NCBI RefSeq assembly: GCF_011440305.1
Contig: NZ_JAAOIW010000022.1
Coordinates: forward strand, 39,586 to 103,585
From: Paenibacillus agricola
GTDB taxonomy: Bacteria; Bacillota; Bacilli; Paenibacillales; NBRC-103111
Reading direction: 5' to 3'
Length of the DNA: 64,000 bases
Position 1 is the first letter of the stretch. Every line of letters begins with the position of its first letter. Both the position numbers and the translations under genes were made by a program. Shown one piece after another: positions 27,340 to 36,920 of the stretch. Below the pieces are notes generated by a model. The model did no database searches and had not been told where the DNA came from. It was given only the letters and a program-made list of their open reading frames with translations.

Positions 27340-28107
27340 TTAGGATGCGGTCCAACCGCCGTCGATAGTAAGTGAAGAGCCTGTCATAAAGCTGGAGGCT
27401 TCGGAAGCCAAATAAAGGATTATACCAGAGAGTTCATCCGGATTTCCCCAACGTTTAATGGCAAGATGATCTAAAAAAAATTGGTTAGCCTCTGGATTGT
27501 CCATAACCACCTTGTTTAAATCGGTAGCGAACGGTCCCGGACAAACAGCGTTAGCGGTTATGTTGTGTTCTGCCCATTCCAGTGCCATCACTTTCGTTAA
27601 TTGGATTAAACCACCCTTACTCGAGCAATACGCGGATCGTTCCGGGAGTGCTACTGTTCCTAACATAGACGACATATTAATGATTCTTCCGTATTTTTGC
27701 TTGATCATATAGGGAGCCACCGCCTTGGCGCACAAGAAAGGTGCTTTCAAGTTCGTGTTTTGAACAAGGTCCCAACTTTCTTCGTCGTAATCTAGGATCG
27801 GCTTACGGACGTTAATCCCGGCATTGTTGATCAGGATATCAATGCGGCCCAAAGCCCGGACCGTTTCTTCCGCCATACGGCGAACCTGTCCAGCATCGGT
27901 AACGTCGACGGCTACGCCGAGCGTCTGGCGACCGGTTTCCTCCCTGATCCGCTGGGCACCTTCTGCTGCTTTCGCTTCATCCCTGCTGGTTACAGCCACA
28001 ATGGCTCCGGCATTTGAAAGGGCTTGGGCAAAAACCAACCCCAACCCTTGGCATCCGCCGGTAATCAGCGCAACCCTGCCATCTAATTTGAACTTATCCA
28101 AACTCAT
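27340..28107 (-). CDS. SDR oxidoreductase, gluconate/idonate dehydrogenase-like
   Basis: A 255-residue SDR with TGGCQGLG, INNAGI, Ser in INMSSMLG, and YCSSK. It ends with SSFMTGSSLTIDGGWTAS, the typical C-terminus of gluconate 5-dehydrogenase-like enzymes. GGGGAGG lies 6 bases before the ATG. It follows the importer genes and precedes the isomerase by 23 bases. It probably interconverts a hydroxyl and keto group on the imported sugar acid. Confidence 0.85.
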   Translation of the reverse strand: MSLDKFKLDGRVALITGGCQGLGLVFAQALSNAGAIVAVTSRDEAKAAEGAQRIREETGRQTLGVAVDVTDAGQVRRMAEETVRALGRIDILINNAGINVRKPILDYDEESWDLVQNTNLKAPFLCAKAVAPYMIKQKYGRIINMSSMLGTVALPERSAYCSSKGGLIQLTKVMALEWAEHNITANAVCPGPFATDLNKVVMDNPEANQFFLDHLAIKRWGNPDELSGIILYLASEASSFMTGSSLTIDGGWTAS

Positions 28108-28154
28108 CGGCTTCCTCCCCTTTTGACTTTTTCAGCCATTTTTGTACAGCTTTT

Positions 28155-29009
28155 TTAATACTTTGCCCCACCATCGGCAAGTCCACCGATTACAAAAGTC
28201 TGCGCACCCAGATATAAAATCACTGCCGGGATGGAAGCGACAACCGAGGAACTCATAAGTAGCCCCCATATGAAGGTATCAGAAAATTTAAAGCTCGCAA
28301 TCCCGATCGTCGCGGTCTGCTGGCTCGGGCTGGTAGTTACAACAAGCGCATATAAAAACTCATTCCATGACATGGTGAAGGCAAAGGTAGCAACAACCGC
28401 TATCCCTGGTGCAGCAATAGGGAGAACAATCTTCCATAGCGTTTGCAGCCGGTTGCAGCCATCGATAAGTGCAGCCTCCTCCAGAGATTTCGGAATGGCT
28501 TTGAAGTAACTGAGCAGCATATAACAGCAATAAGGGACGATAAATGTCGGATAAATAATGAGCAAACCGAACTTGTTATCGGCAAAACCGAGCTTGCTGA
28601 TAAGCACATACATCGGAATAAACAGGACCGCCGCCGGCATCAAATAACAAATGATAATACTCTTTGTAAGAAAGCTCCTGCCCCGGAATTGCAGCCGGGT
28701 TAGAGCGTAGGAACCGAAAATGCTGATCACCAGGGATAATATTGTGGCCAAACCGGATACATATAAACTGTTTTTCATATTGCCCATGAATTCCGTTTCT
28801 TTGAACAGATCGGAATAATGTTGTGTCGTGATTTCAGTAGGGATTAATGTTGGCTTGGCATCGTACATCTGATTGTTAGGCGTAAAGGACGTCTTGACCA
28901 TCCAGTACACAGGGAACAGCGTCCAAATCAAACCGACCGCTACAATGAAATAAATCAGAACCTTCTTTCGAATGTCACGTATAGCGGATGCTCTCACGAC
29001 TATTTCCAC
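28155..29009 (-). CDS. Carbohydrate ABC transporter permease (MalG-type)
   Basis: A 284-residue inner-membrane permease with six predicted helices and the ATPase-contacting EAA loop KSLEEAALIDGCNRLQTLWKIVLP. It is the second permease of a CUT1-type importer; the ATPase subunit is not in the operon, so a shared MsmX-like ATPase is implied. It starts 6 bases after the other permease stops. Confidence 0.9.
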   Translation of the reverse strand: MEIVVRASAIRDIRKKVLIYFIVAVGLIWTLFPVYWMVKTSFTPNNQMYDAKPTLIPTEITTQHYSDLFKETEFMGNMKNSLYVSGLATILSLVISIFGSYALTRLQFRGRSFLTKSIIICYLMPAAVLFIPMYVLISKLGFADNKFGLLIIYPTFIVPYCCYMLLSYFKAIPKSLEEAALIDGCNRLQTLWKIVLPIAAPGIAVVATFAFTMSWNEFLYALVVTTSPSQQTATIGIASFKFSDTFIWGLLMSSSVVASIPAVILYLGAQTFVIGGLADGGAKY

Positions 29010-29015
29010 CTCCCC

Positions 29016-29894
29016 TCATTCTTCCTTGCCCAGCTTCCTTGTCATGAAGAACATCAAAACAAGCAGGATAGGGATAATAGATCCCGCAACACTTAGCGAT
29101 TTACCCATATTATTTTGGAGGAATGCCACCTCATAGGTGTATACGGAAATTACGGCCGAATTGTACAAAGGTCCCCCGCCTGTAATCAGAAAAATATTTT
29201 CAAAATCGTTAAAGGTCCAAATTGAGGAAAGCATGGTAGTAATAATAATTACCGAACTAATGGAGGGAATCGTTACCGAAATAAACTGGCGTATCGTCCC
29301 TGCCCCGTCAATTTTGGCAGCCTCGTACAACTGCTTGTCAATGGTTTGCAGCCCTCCAAGAATGCTGAATAAAAAGAATGGAATTCCACGCCATATATTT
29401 ACGATAATGACGGAAACCAGAGCAATGTTGGGACCACTCAGCCAAGCTATGGGAATGTCAATCAAACCGCTGCTGAGCAACACTTGGTTAATAATGCCGA
29501 AGGTATCGTTATACATCCATTTCCAAGTGAGTGCCGCAACCATCCCCGAAATAGCCCATGGAACGAGGAAGAGCACACGGATAACGGATCTTCCGAAAAA
29601 TTGCTGGTTGAGGGTCAAAGCGAATATCATCCCGAAAACCAGTTTGAAAAATACGTCTGTAATGAAATAAACAAAGGTATTCTTTAACACCTTCCAATAG
29701 ACGGGGTCGGAGAAAATCTCACGATAGTTGTCCAAACCGATAAAATGTGCATCGGCACCCACCGTTTTATCGGTCAAACTGAGGTACAGCGCGTTACAAA
29801 AAGGAATGCCGATCACCACGAAGATGATGATGATGATCGGCATTACTGACGTATACCCCAAAAGCAAATCGCTTTTTCGGTTCGATTTTAGCAT
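29016..29894 (-). CDS. Carbohydrate ABC transporter permease (MalF-type)
   Basis: A 292-residue membrane protein with six helices and an EAA-type loop KQLYEAAKIDGAGTIRQFISVTIPS. It pairs with the adjacent MalG-type permease and the lipoprotein encoded upstream. No ATPase gene accompanies them, as is usual for CUT1 importers of this phylum. The predicted substrate follows the operon: a sugar or sugar acid fed to the dehydratase and dehydrogenases. Confidence 0.9.
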   Translation of the reverse strand: MLKSNRKSDLLLGYTSVMPIIIIIFVVIGIPFCNALYLSLTDKTVGADAHFIGLDNYREIFSDPVYWKVLKNTFVYFITDVFFKLVFGMIFALTLNQQFFGRSVIRVLFLVPWAISGMVAALTWKWMYNDTFGIINQVLLSSGLIDIPIAWLSGPNIALVSVIIVNIWRGIPFFLFSILGGLQTIDKQLYEAAKIDGAGTIRQFISVTIPSISSVIIITTMLSSIWTFNDFENIFLITGGGPLYNSAVISVYTYEVAFLQNNMGKSLSVAGSIIPILLVLMFFMTRKLGKEE

Positions 29895-29941
29895 GATTTC
29901 ACCTGCCCAAGGGAGAGTACGCCAGTGTAGGAACCGGCGTA

Positions 29942-31270
29942 TTATTTTTTCTCGTACACTTTCTTGTAATCTCTTTCGATTTCGTCTAACGCTTTTTGCG
30001 GATCCATCTTATTGACGACAATTTTTTGAACGCCTTTAGAAAGAATATTTTCGCTGGTTACTTGGGAAGCGCGGGCATCCGGAGGTCCAGGGTCGCCAAG
30101 CGGTACAATGTTTCTCGTTGCATCGAACCAAGCTTTATTTTCCGGTTTTTGCCAGAATGGTGTATTTTCGAGCCCGTTTAGAACCGGTCCACCCAAGCCG
30201 TTGAGCTTCTCAAGCAATTTCCCATAAGAATCTTTGTCAAAGAAAAATTTGATGTATTGCTTGGCGGTATCCGTATTTTTGGCTTTTTTGAACATAATGA
30301 AAGCTGTGCCGCCGCCAGAACCAAACTGTCTTTTAGGACCGGCAGGCCACGGCAGGATCCAAGTTTTTTCTAGCAATTCAGGCTTATCTTTTTTCATAGC
30401 CGCATAGACACTACTGGAATTAAAAATAATTCCAACCTGCCCGGCCAACCATGCGTTATTGTTATAAGCATCGTCCCCGGTTACAGCTCCTTGGGGGGAT
30501 AGACCTTCCGTGAAGAAGCTTGCGTCATATTTAATAGCTTCCAAAGCTTGCGGTGTGTTGATGGTGACCTTCCCATCCTTATCGACCAAATCAGTACCGA
30601 AGGTCCTGATTAGATTGTTGATCCGGCCTTCCGAATCTCCACCTCCGCCAAGTTGAAAACCAAGTCCATAGAAGTTGTTTTTCGGATCATTCATGGCTAT
30701 GGCCGCGTTTTTCACATCTTCCCATGTTTTTGGTTGTCCAAGCTTCTTTTCTTCCATTTTATCTTTGCGGACATACATAACATTGGGACTATGATAAGCT
30801 GGAACTTCGAACCAACCTTCTAATGCATATGCATATTTCTTCGAATCTTCTCTAAAATCATGCTGCTTCAGAATATCTGAAATTTCCACGAGTTGGTTGT
30901 TCGCAACAAATTGTTTGGCGACAAAATCATCCGCTAATAGGAGGTCAGGCGGATTTCCTGCTTCGACGGCAGCAAGCAGCTTGGTTTTAACATCTGCTGG
31001 CGGGATGGCCACATATTCAACGTCAACATTAAAATCCTTCGCGAATTGTGCAACTCTTTCCTTTTGAAAATCATTGTAATCCTTTACATACTCCGATTTA
31101 TCCCAAAACACCAGCTTACCTTTGGGTTTAGCTTCTGCGGCTGGAGCAGGTTGAGCAGTTGCTCCATCTTTGGGGGTTGCTGTGGGTGTGTTCGTACTTC
31201 CTCCCGAGCTGCAGGCACTAACGAACATTAACACGAACATAAGCATTAGAGATAATCCCTTTTTTAACAT
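29942..31270 (-). CDS. Extracellular sugar-binding lipoprotein
   Basis: A 442-residue substrate-binding protein of the CUT1 class. A lipoprotein signal peptide ends at FVSACSS with Cys20 as lipidation site. A Thr/Pro/Ala-rich linker follows, then the two-lobe binding fold (KLVFWDKSEYV, AAVEAGNPPDLLLADD, GTAFIMFKKAKN). It captures substrate outside the membrane and delivers it to the two permeases downstream. Two tandem palindromic motifs lie just upstream, suggesting that this gene has its own regulated promoter inside the operon. Confidence 0.9.
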   Translation of the reverse strand: MLKKGLSLMLMFVLMFVSACSSGGSTNTPTATPKDGATAQPAPAAEAKPKGKLVFWDKSEYVKDYNDFQKERVAQFAKDFNVDVEYVAIPPADVKTKLLAAVEAGNPPDLLLADDFVAKQFVANNQLVEISDILKQHDFREDSKKYAYALEGWFEVPAYHSPNVMYVRKDKMEEKKLGQPKTWEDVKNAAIAMNDPKNNFYGLGFQLGGGGDSEGRINNLIRTFGTDLVDKDGKVTINTPQALEAIKYDASFFTEGLSPQGAVTGDDAYNNNAWLAGQVGIIFNSSSVYAAMKKDKPELLEKTWILPWPAGPKRQFGSGGGTAFIMFKKAKNTDTAKQYIKFFFDKDSYGKLLEKLNGLGGPVLNGLENTPFWQKPENKAWFDATRNIVPLGDPGPPDARASQVTSENILSKGVQKIVVNKMDPQKALDEIERDYKKVYEKK

Positions 31271-31296
31271 ATTTCTCCTCCTTAAAGTTTTGTGTA

Positions 31297-31357
31297 GCAG
31301 AACTTACTTTGTAAGCATCTACTGATTTTTTGCAGAAACTTACCCCCGTAAGCATCC
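31297..31357. promoter_or_regulatory. Tandem operator-like repeats upstream of the binding-protein gene
   Basis: Two copies of a near-identical unit occur, GCAGAA(A)CTTAC-N3/4-GTAAGCATC, at 31297-31319 and 31332-31357. Each contains the CTTAC/GTAAG inverted repeat. Copies are about 35 bases apart (three to four helical turns), fitting a dimeric regulator bound twice. Confidence 0.5.
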
Positions 31358-31419
31358 GCTTAATTCGGATTCAATCTTATTACTGTGTCAGTATAACTGA
31401 GGTTACATGATGAAAGGGC

Positions 31420-32232
31420 TTACAAATTTTCCTTCCATCCTTCGGCTTCAGCTCGTTCATAGGCTATACGAGGAACCTGGGTCGCCAGCTTCCCTCCACT
31501 GATGTCGATCATCGTTCCAGTAATATATCCCGCATAATCGGAGGCCAAAATACAAATCAAATTTCCTATTTCTTCTTTGTTGCCCCACCTGCGCAGCGAA
31601 AGATTATCTAGCAGCTGTTTTTGTTCTAAAGGAGACAGTTCCGCAAAGTGATTCATCTCGGTAGGGATAACCCCTGGTGCATAACAGTTAACCGTAATGT
31701 TCCACGGACCCAATTCACCGGCAAGCACCCGCGTAAAATGGGCAACGCCTGCTTTGGATGTAGCATAGGCCGCACCCCCATAACTGGGAATAATGGCCGC
31801 AAATGAAGCGGCATTAATGATGCGTCCATACTTCTGCTTTTTCATAATAGGAATTACAGCTTTGCACATTAGGAAAGTACCTTTTAAATTTACATCAATG
31901 TTAAGGTCCCAAATCTCTTCGGACAGACTTTCTACCGGTCCTCCGCCCGCCACTCCGGCATTGTTAACCAAGATGTCGATACGCCCATACTTCTGTTCAG
32001 CTTCTAGGATTACTCGCTGGATATCGGAGAAATCCCGTATATCACAGACTTGTTGGAACCCTTCCAGACCATTTTCATCAAAAACTTTTTTCACTTCTTC
32101 CAAAAAGGCTGGGTTTAAGTCGATGACGATCGTTTTCGTTCCTTCCCTGGCCAATGTCAGAGCAATCTCTCGACCGATTCCCCGCCCCGCTCCAGTAACG
32201 ATAGCTACTTTACCATGCAGATCAATGAGCAA
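31420..32232 (-). CDS. SDR oxidoreductase
   Basis: A 270-residue SDR with TGAGRGIGREIA, INNAGVAGGG-like VNNAGV, and YATSK; the C-terminus YITGTMIDISGGKL is standard for the fold. The start is taken as TTG at 32232, where AAGGAGG sits 7 bases upstream; the in-frame ATG further upstream lacks a site. It is one of three SDRs in the operon and probably acts on the same sugar or sugar acid family. Confidence 0.82.
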   Translation of the reverse strand: MLIDLHGKVAIVTGAGRGIGREIALTLAREGTKTIVIDLNPAFLEEVKKVFDENGLEGFQQVCDIRDFSDIQRVILEAEQKYGRIDILVNNAGVAGGGPVESLSEEIWDLNIDVNLKGTFLMCKAVIPIMKKQKYGRIINAASFAAIIPSYGGAAYATSKAGVAHFTRVLAGELGPWNITVNCYAPGVIPTEMNHFAELSPLEQKQLLDNLSLRRWGNKEEIGNLICILASDYAGYITGTMIDISGGKLATQVPRIAYERAEAEGWKENL

Positions 32233-32360
32233 AAGTAGTCCTCCTTCCGTTTGTCCGCCCCAAGTAAGATAGCAATACAGATGTTTATACTTCGACATCC
32301 CCCCTCAGTCAATTGCTTTCATGGATGTATTGACAGCAATCGCATATTCGCAATCACCTG

Positions 32361-33332
32361 TTATCCATATTTTCGGAGAGCGTGTTGGATATAAGCCAAG
32401 CTTGATTCCAATTGTCGGTTTTCGTATGCCATGATCGCTTCTACCGATTCGCCCTTCTCATAAGGAGTCCGCCAATCTCCCGGTGGCTTCGCATTCGCCT
32501 GAACCATGCGTAATACTTTAACAAGTTGAGCAGCGGTACGTGGGGGATAATCCGGCCAGTAGTCGTCGGCGAGCATACGGACATGTCTGGCCTCCAGCGC
32601 CCCTACTTCTACTGACATGGTTACATTCGGGCAAGCTTTGGAAAAAATCGAAAATAGTTCTGAAAAATTGACCGCTCCTTGCCCAAGAGGACAACGGACA
32701 AGCCGATAGCCTTCTTCGCTCAGATAAATCGAGTAATCCTTTAAGTGGACATGCTTGATATATTTCTCCACCCGTCTTGCAAAGTCAACAGGATCTTCGG
32801 CAGTGGCCAAAGTGCTGCCTGTATCGAAGATGACACCGAAATTCTCTGAATTAAGTGATTCACAGAGCCACAGCAGCTCCTCGGAGGCAATATCCTGGTG
32901 ATTTTCAACAGCGAGATTTACACCCGCATGCTCAGCTACTTCTAACGCCTTGCGAAGCTCTGTATGTATGTCATCCAGAAACGATTTCCAACGTCCTGCC
33001 AAAGCCCGCCGATCCCCGCCTAATTTGGCTCCCATAACAATTGTGCGCAGAGTAGGGACTCCCATACGCGCCGCCAGCTCAATGGATTCGGCGAGATGAT
33101 GCGGCTCGAATCCGACCGTCTCGAGACCGATAAACACACCTCGCTCGCTCGCGTATTTTGCAACGGCTGCTGCATCTTCGTTCTCCAACAACGAGATGGG
33201 AATCTCTACCCCCTCTAATCCATATGCAAGAGCTTGATCAATAAGTTCTGTTGGTCTGATCGTAGGACGACCTGAATCCGGTGAAATGCCCATACTGTAG
33301 ACCGTTCCATACACAGATAGACCCAGTCGCAT
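32361..33332 (-). CDS. TIM-barrel sugar-phosphate isomerase/epimerase-like protein (upstream copy)
   Basis: A 323-residue paralogue of the protein at 26.3-27.3 kb, with matching ENHQDIASEELLWLCE, FDTGSTLAT, HVHLKDYSIY, RLVRCPLGQG and PGDWRTPYEKGES. Metal-binding Glu, Asp and His residues are conserved. The ATG at 33332 follows GAGGGGAG. It is the first gene of the operon, immediately behind the promoter region shared with the GntR gene. Confidence 0.8.
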   Translation of the reverse strand: MRLGLSVYGTVYSMGISPDSGRPTIRPTELIDQALAYGLEGVEIPISLLENEDAAAVAKYASERGVFIGLETVGFEPHHLAESIELAARMGVPTLRTIVMGAKLGGDRRALAGRWKSFLDDIHTELRKALEVAEHAGVNLAVENHQDIASEELLWLCESLNSENFGVIFDTGSTLATAEDPVDFARRVEKYIKHVHLKDYSIYLSEEGYRLVRCPLGQGAVNFSELFSIFSKACPNVTMSVEVGALEARHVRMLADDYWPDYPPRTAAQLVKVLRMVQANAKPPGDWRTPYEKGESVEAIMAYENRQLESSLAYIQHALRKYG

Positions 33333-33481
33333 TTCGTTGCTCCCCTCTTCAACAAATGTATGCGCTATCATTTAATCGGTAAATTTATTCTCTTGATTTC
33401 AGAAAAGAAGAATATTTCACATTAACTTCCAAAAATCAAGCATTATGTCTAGATATTGTGTTATAATTATATCACATGTAA

Positions 33482-33499
33482 TATGTAATATATTACATA
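33482..33499. promoter_or_regulatory. 18-bp perfect palindrome in the divergent promoter
   Basis: TATGTAATA and TATTACATA form a perfect palindrome between the operon and the GntR/FCD gene. FadR-type regulators bind short palindromes of this shape, so this is the likely operator. Confidence 0.55.
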
Positions 33500-33647
33500 G
33501 TAAAATATAACAGTGATCATATAAATTGTCAACTCTAATGTGATGTCGGTCTACTTCATTTTTAACCGAATGTCTAGAATATTACTCTTGTCGGAAGATC
33601 AAGTGTACAATATGCGTTGTCAATAATTCTAATACGGAGTGATTTAT

Positions 33648-34304
33648 TTGCTGAATGGACCCATTGTTTTAAAAACGTTGACCGACGAAGTATATCGTCG
33701 TATTCGACTTTCTTTGTTCCAAAACCTATATAAACCTGGGGAACAGATTGATATCGGACAAATTTCAACTCAATTGAACGTAAGCCGTCAGCCTGTCAAA
33801 GAGGCGCTTAACCGTCTGGCTCAGGAAGGGCTTATGGAAATCAGGCCGCGGGTCGGAACTTTTGTGCGCAAATTCAATCGTATCGATGTCCTCAATATTA
33901 TGGAAGCCCGTCGGATGATCGAGGTCTTTGCTGTTACCAATGGAACAGTGGATCCTGAGAGCCTTCAAGCTCTTGAGAAAGAAACGGAACTTATGAATCA
34001 AATGAGCGAAAAAAAATCGTTTGAATATCTAGCGTATAATGATGCCGATCACAAGTTTCACATGCTTCTTGTAGGTCTAAGCAGAAATGAAATTTTGGTG
34101 AACTCTTTCGTTCAATTAAATACGCATTACATTACTGCAAGAGCTTTTTATGCGAATGCCTTTGAGCGGATGATTTCCCAATACGCACAGCATACAGAAA
34201 TATTACACCACCTACAGCAAGGCGATACCTACAAGGCTGTCGCAATAGTGGATGCACATATAAGACGAGCGCAAAGTGAATTATTAAAAATATTCATCGA
34301 TTAA
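33648..34304 (+). CDS. GntR family regulator, FadR/FCD subfamily
   Basis: A 218-residue regulator. The winged helix (about 10-75) has LTDEVYRRIRLSLF and LNVSRQPVKEALNRLAQEGLMEIRPRVGTFV. The FCD ligand domain (about 80-215) has NDADHKFHMLLVGL and AQHTEILHHLQQGD, with the Asp and His ligands of the metal-binding pocket. TTG at 33648 is chosen because GGAGTG lies 7 bases upstream; a GTG three codons earlier has no site. It is divergent from the sugar-acid operon and probably represses it until a sugar-acid metabolite binds. Confidence 0.87.
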   Translation: MLNGPIVLKTLTDEVYRRIRLSLFQNLYKPGEQIDIGQISTQLNVSRQPVKEALNRLAQEGLMEIRPRVGTFVRKFNRIDVLNIMEARRMIEVFAVTNGTVDPESLQALEKETELMNQMSEKKSFEYLAYNDADHKFHMLLVGLSRNEILVNSFVQLNTHYITARAFYANAFERMISQYAQHTEILHHLQQGDTYKAVAIVDAHIRRAQSELLKIFID

Positions 34305-34315
34305 CATCTAATTAC

Positions 34316-34926
34316 GCCAGTGGCAGTACGGTCGCGAACGCATCGAGGTTGCCAAAGCGGCCGTGCGAGCTTTCGAGAACTATCCGAAAGTGAGTATCGG
34401 GTCTTCGTGGAGGCTGTTGACCGCTTGGCATCCCTTGTATCCTCGACCGCATTATTCAGCAGTGCTTTAAGCAAGTCCTTGAGCCCATAGCTAAAGGACC
34501 CCTTCGATCAACACACCATGCCATGGCAAGAGTTCCATTCCTTATCAATCAGGCGTCGATGTATTTTGTAGTCGACATTGACATAAAGGGGTTCTTCGAC
34601 AACGTCAACCATACCTTGCTCGTGAAGCAACTTTGGAATATGGGCATTCAGGATAAAAAGGTTTTAGCGTGCATCTCTAAAATGCTAAAAGCTGAAATCA
34701 AGGGAGAAGGAATACCTTCAAAAGGCTTCCTCACCAGGTAGCCTTCTTTCAGGCTAGAGCGTATTTTCGCGTACCTTTCGCCAGCTCTTGATTTGAAAGG
34801 TTGCGTCAGCGGAAAGAGTTCCCATTGACCAGCTACCCAGTGATCGAGGTCATTCAGCACAATATTCGAGAGCAGTGTTGACAGCAAGCCCCCCTGTTGT
34901 AAGTCTAGTGGTTTGGGAGCCATCAT
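34316..34926. pseudogene. Group II intron reverse transcriptase fragments, internally inverted
   Basis: The plus strand reads RIIQQCFKQVLEPIA-like and then VVDIDIKGFFDNVNHTLL up to KGEGIPSKG at about 34735. From 34925 back to about 34737 the minus strand reads LDLQQGGLLSTLLSNIVLND and LDHWVAGQWE, which should directly follow KGEGIPSKG on the same strand. The second piece is therefore inverted. The maturase domain and the catalytic YADD region are missing. Confidence 0.7.
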
Positions 34927-34944
34927 GTCTTCTCATGCCATTAT

Positions 34945-35090
34945 TTAAGGCTTCAAGATGAATTTATTGCATTCGTCTGCGTGGTTGTAAAAGGTGTTAT
35001 ACGCGTCGTGTGCCTGATCCATAGGTGCTTTATGCGTGATAATCTCTGTCGGATCGAGTTCACCAGCCATATTTTTTTGAAACAGCAAGA
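34945..35090 (-). pseudogene. Zinc-dependent alcohol dehydrogenase, C-terminal fragment
   Basis: About 48 codons (GELDPTEIITHKAPMDQAHD, YNHADECNKFILKP, stop) match the end of class III-type medium-chain dehydrogenases. The rest of the gene is missing, and the frame joins Nudix sequence on the other strand. Confidence 0.6.
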
Positions 35091-35428
35091 TGGCGATCGT
35101 GGGTGAGCTGGCACTCGATAGGGCGTTGATCCGAGAGATGAAGGAAGAAACCGGGCTTGATGTAGGCATCGTAAAGCTTCTTTATGTGTGCGATCTGCCC
35201 GAAGCCGAGCCTTCTCTGGTTCATATCACCTTCCTATTGCACAAAAAGTCTGGCGAGCTTACCCGTCCTACCAATGAATTTGAGACTACTCACATCCATG
35301 ATGTGTTAATGGTTCCTATCCGCGCTTTGCCCGAGTATGGATTCTCGGAAACGTTCATGAATCTGGTTCTCGATGAATTTCCCCAAGCTGGAAGCTATCA
35401 AGGACATAAACGCTATATTGGGTTATAA
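35090..35428 (+). pseudogene. Nudix hydrolase, N-terminally truncated
   Basis: Contains a Nudix box (GELALDRALIREMKEETGLD), matching the G-x5-E-x7-REUxEExGU pattern, followed by the fold's later strands. The N-terminal beta strands before the box are missing and were replaced at the join with the dehydrogenase fragment. It ends 14 bases before a histidine phosphatase gene. Confidence 0.65.
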
Positions 35429-35442
35429 AAAGGAGCAATGAC

Positions 35443-35721
35443 ATGCAAATTTTATTAATTAGGCACGGTGAATCCGAGGCAGACCTTCTGCATGTCCACG
35501 AAGGACGAGCTGATTTCGAATTGACCGCAGCAGGCCGGCAGCAAGTACAGGCGATGGCTCAGCAGGTGAAGGCCAAATTCCCGCTGGATTACATATGGGC
35601 AAGCACTTTGAAACGGGCAATTGAAACCGCTTCAGTACTCGGCAGTACCGTTGGATGCCCGGTCCGATTTGAAGCTGATTTAATGGAATATAATAACGGA
35701 GTGCTAGCCGGCTTATCCTAA
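35443..35721 (+). pseudogene. Histidine phosphatase family protein, 5' part
   Basis: 92 codons starting with the RHG motif (LLIRHGESEADL) and containing WASTLKRAIETASVL, typical of the phosphoglycerate-mutase superfamily. An AAAGGAG site precedes the ATG. It breaks off after EYNNGVLAG. The matching C-terminal part is found on the minus strand at 45171-45440. Confidence 0.75.
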
Positions 35722-36463
35722 CCGTCCTGCGGGTTGGGGGACAAAGCTCGGCATCGTGCTTAATGGAGCGCCACTGTTTACCGGAGGAGCAGGCAGCGGC
35801 GAAAGTGAAATACGCCGCTACGTGCTTGAAAACGATCTGTTGGAAGCAATTGTTGGTTTGCCTACGGACATGTTTTACAACACTGGTATCTCTACCTATA
35901 TATGGATTCTTTCCAACCGCAAACCCGAGTATCGCAAAGGTAAAGTGCAGCTGATTGACGCCAGTAGTATGTGGCAGAAGATCCGCAAATCACTGGGCAG
36001 TAAGCGCAAGGAACTGGCCGAGGATCACATCGCCGAGATCACCCAACTATTTGGCAGCTTCTCGGAAGCTAATAAAGACGGGAAGCCAATCAGCCGCATC
36101 TTTCATAACACCGACTTTGGATACCGTACCGTCACTGTAGAGAGGCCAATACGTGATGAAATCGGCAACATCCTATTAGGACAAAAGGGTAAGCTGAAAG
36201 GCAAGCCACAGCCTGATTCTAGCCTACGTGACACAGAGAACGTACCACTGAATGAGGATGTAATTGTCTACTTCAAGCGAGAAGTGCTTCCCCATGTCGC
36301 AGACGCCTGGATCGATCACGATAAAACCAAGGTAGGTTACGAGATACCCTTCAACCGGCATTTCTACGTGTTTCAGCCGCCACGCCCATTGGAGGAAATT
36401 GATGCCGATCTCATGGCGGTTACAGAGCGTATAAAAGCGATGCTGGAGGGATTAAAGGTATGA
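35720..36463 (+). pseudogene. hsdM: Type I restriction-modification HsdM, C-terminal half
   Basis: Begins in mid-protein (LGIVLNGAPLFTGGAGSGESEIRR) and continues through LEAIVGLPTDMFYNTGISTYIWILSN to EEIDADLMAVTERIKAMLEG. This is the downstream half of an N6-adenine methyltransferase subunit. The SAM-binding and NPPY motifs lie in the missing half. Its stop overlaps the HsdS start as ATGA. Confidence 0.8.
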
Positions 36464-36510
36464 GCTTTTCCAGATATTCGGAGTACAAGCAGAGCTCTGC
36501 AAAAGCTTTA
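36460..36510 (+). pseudogene. hsdS: HsdS specificity subunit, N-terminal stub
   Basis: MSFSRYSEYKQSS is the typical opening of HsdS and overlaps hsdM by four bases. The frame loses similarity after about 14 codons, where an M55 peptidase fragment begins on the other strand. Confidence 0.5.
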
Positions 36511-36582
36511 TCCCCGTGTTCGACTCCGGGTGGCGCCTCCAACCAAATTATTCCTTATCGTACAACTAAATATAGACTTCCC

Positions 36583-36873
36583 CTAGGCAGTGCGACGGTA
36601 CACCAGGAAGCGTCTTTTGAACGCAACCGACCGTACCGTCGCTATTTTTGATTCAATCGAGTCGAACCCCTGTCCCAAAAAGTGACCATGACCGTCCCAA
36701 ACGTCAATAATACAGTCGGGATAAACGGAGCGTATTCCTTCTATGCAGGCGTTTACTTCACGAGACAATAGCTTCCTCGATGCAGCAACATGTTCTGGGA
36801 ATCCATCTCCTGGACGTGTTTGGGTGAACTTCTCTATCCCAGCCGCGCCTTCAAGATACGTCAAACCCTTCAT
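36583..36873 (-). pseudogene. M55-family D-aminopeptidase (DppA-like), N-terminal fragment
   Basis: About 95 codons with SRKLLSREVNACIEGIRSVYP and IDVWDGHGH, matching the start of M55 peptidases, where the DxHGH-like segment binds zinc. The usual opening (DMEG) is altered to LEGAAG. The frame runs into HsdS sequence and the C-terminal two thirds are absent. Confidence 0.55.
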
Positions 36874-36920
36874 TTTCATTCTCCCAAGTAGATTCAAGGT
36901 ATTCCCAAATAACTTCATAC

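Noticed and set aside
34945..35428. Fragments at 34.9-35.4 kb as intact short genes
   Set aside because: Both the dehydrogenase and Nudix frames lack their N-terminal parts and meet at one junction on opposite strands.
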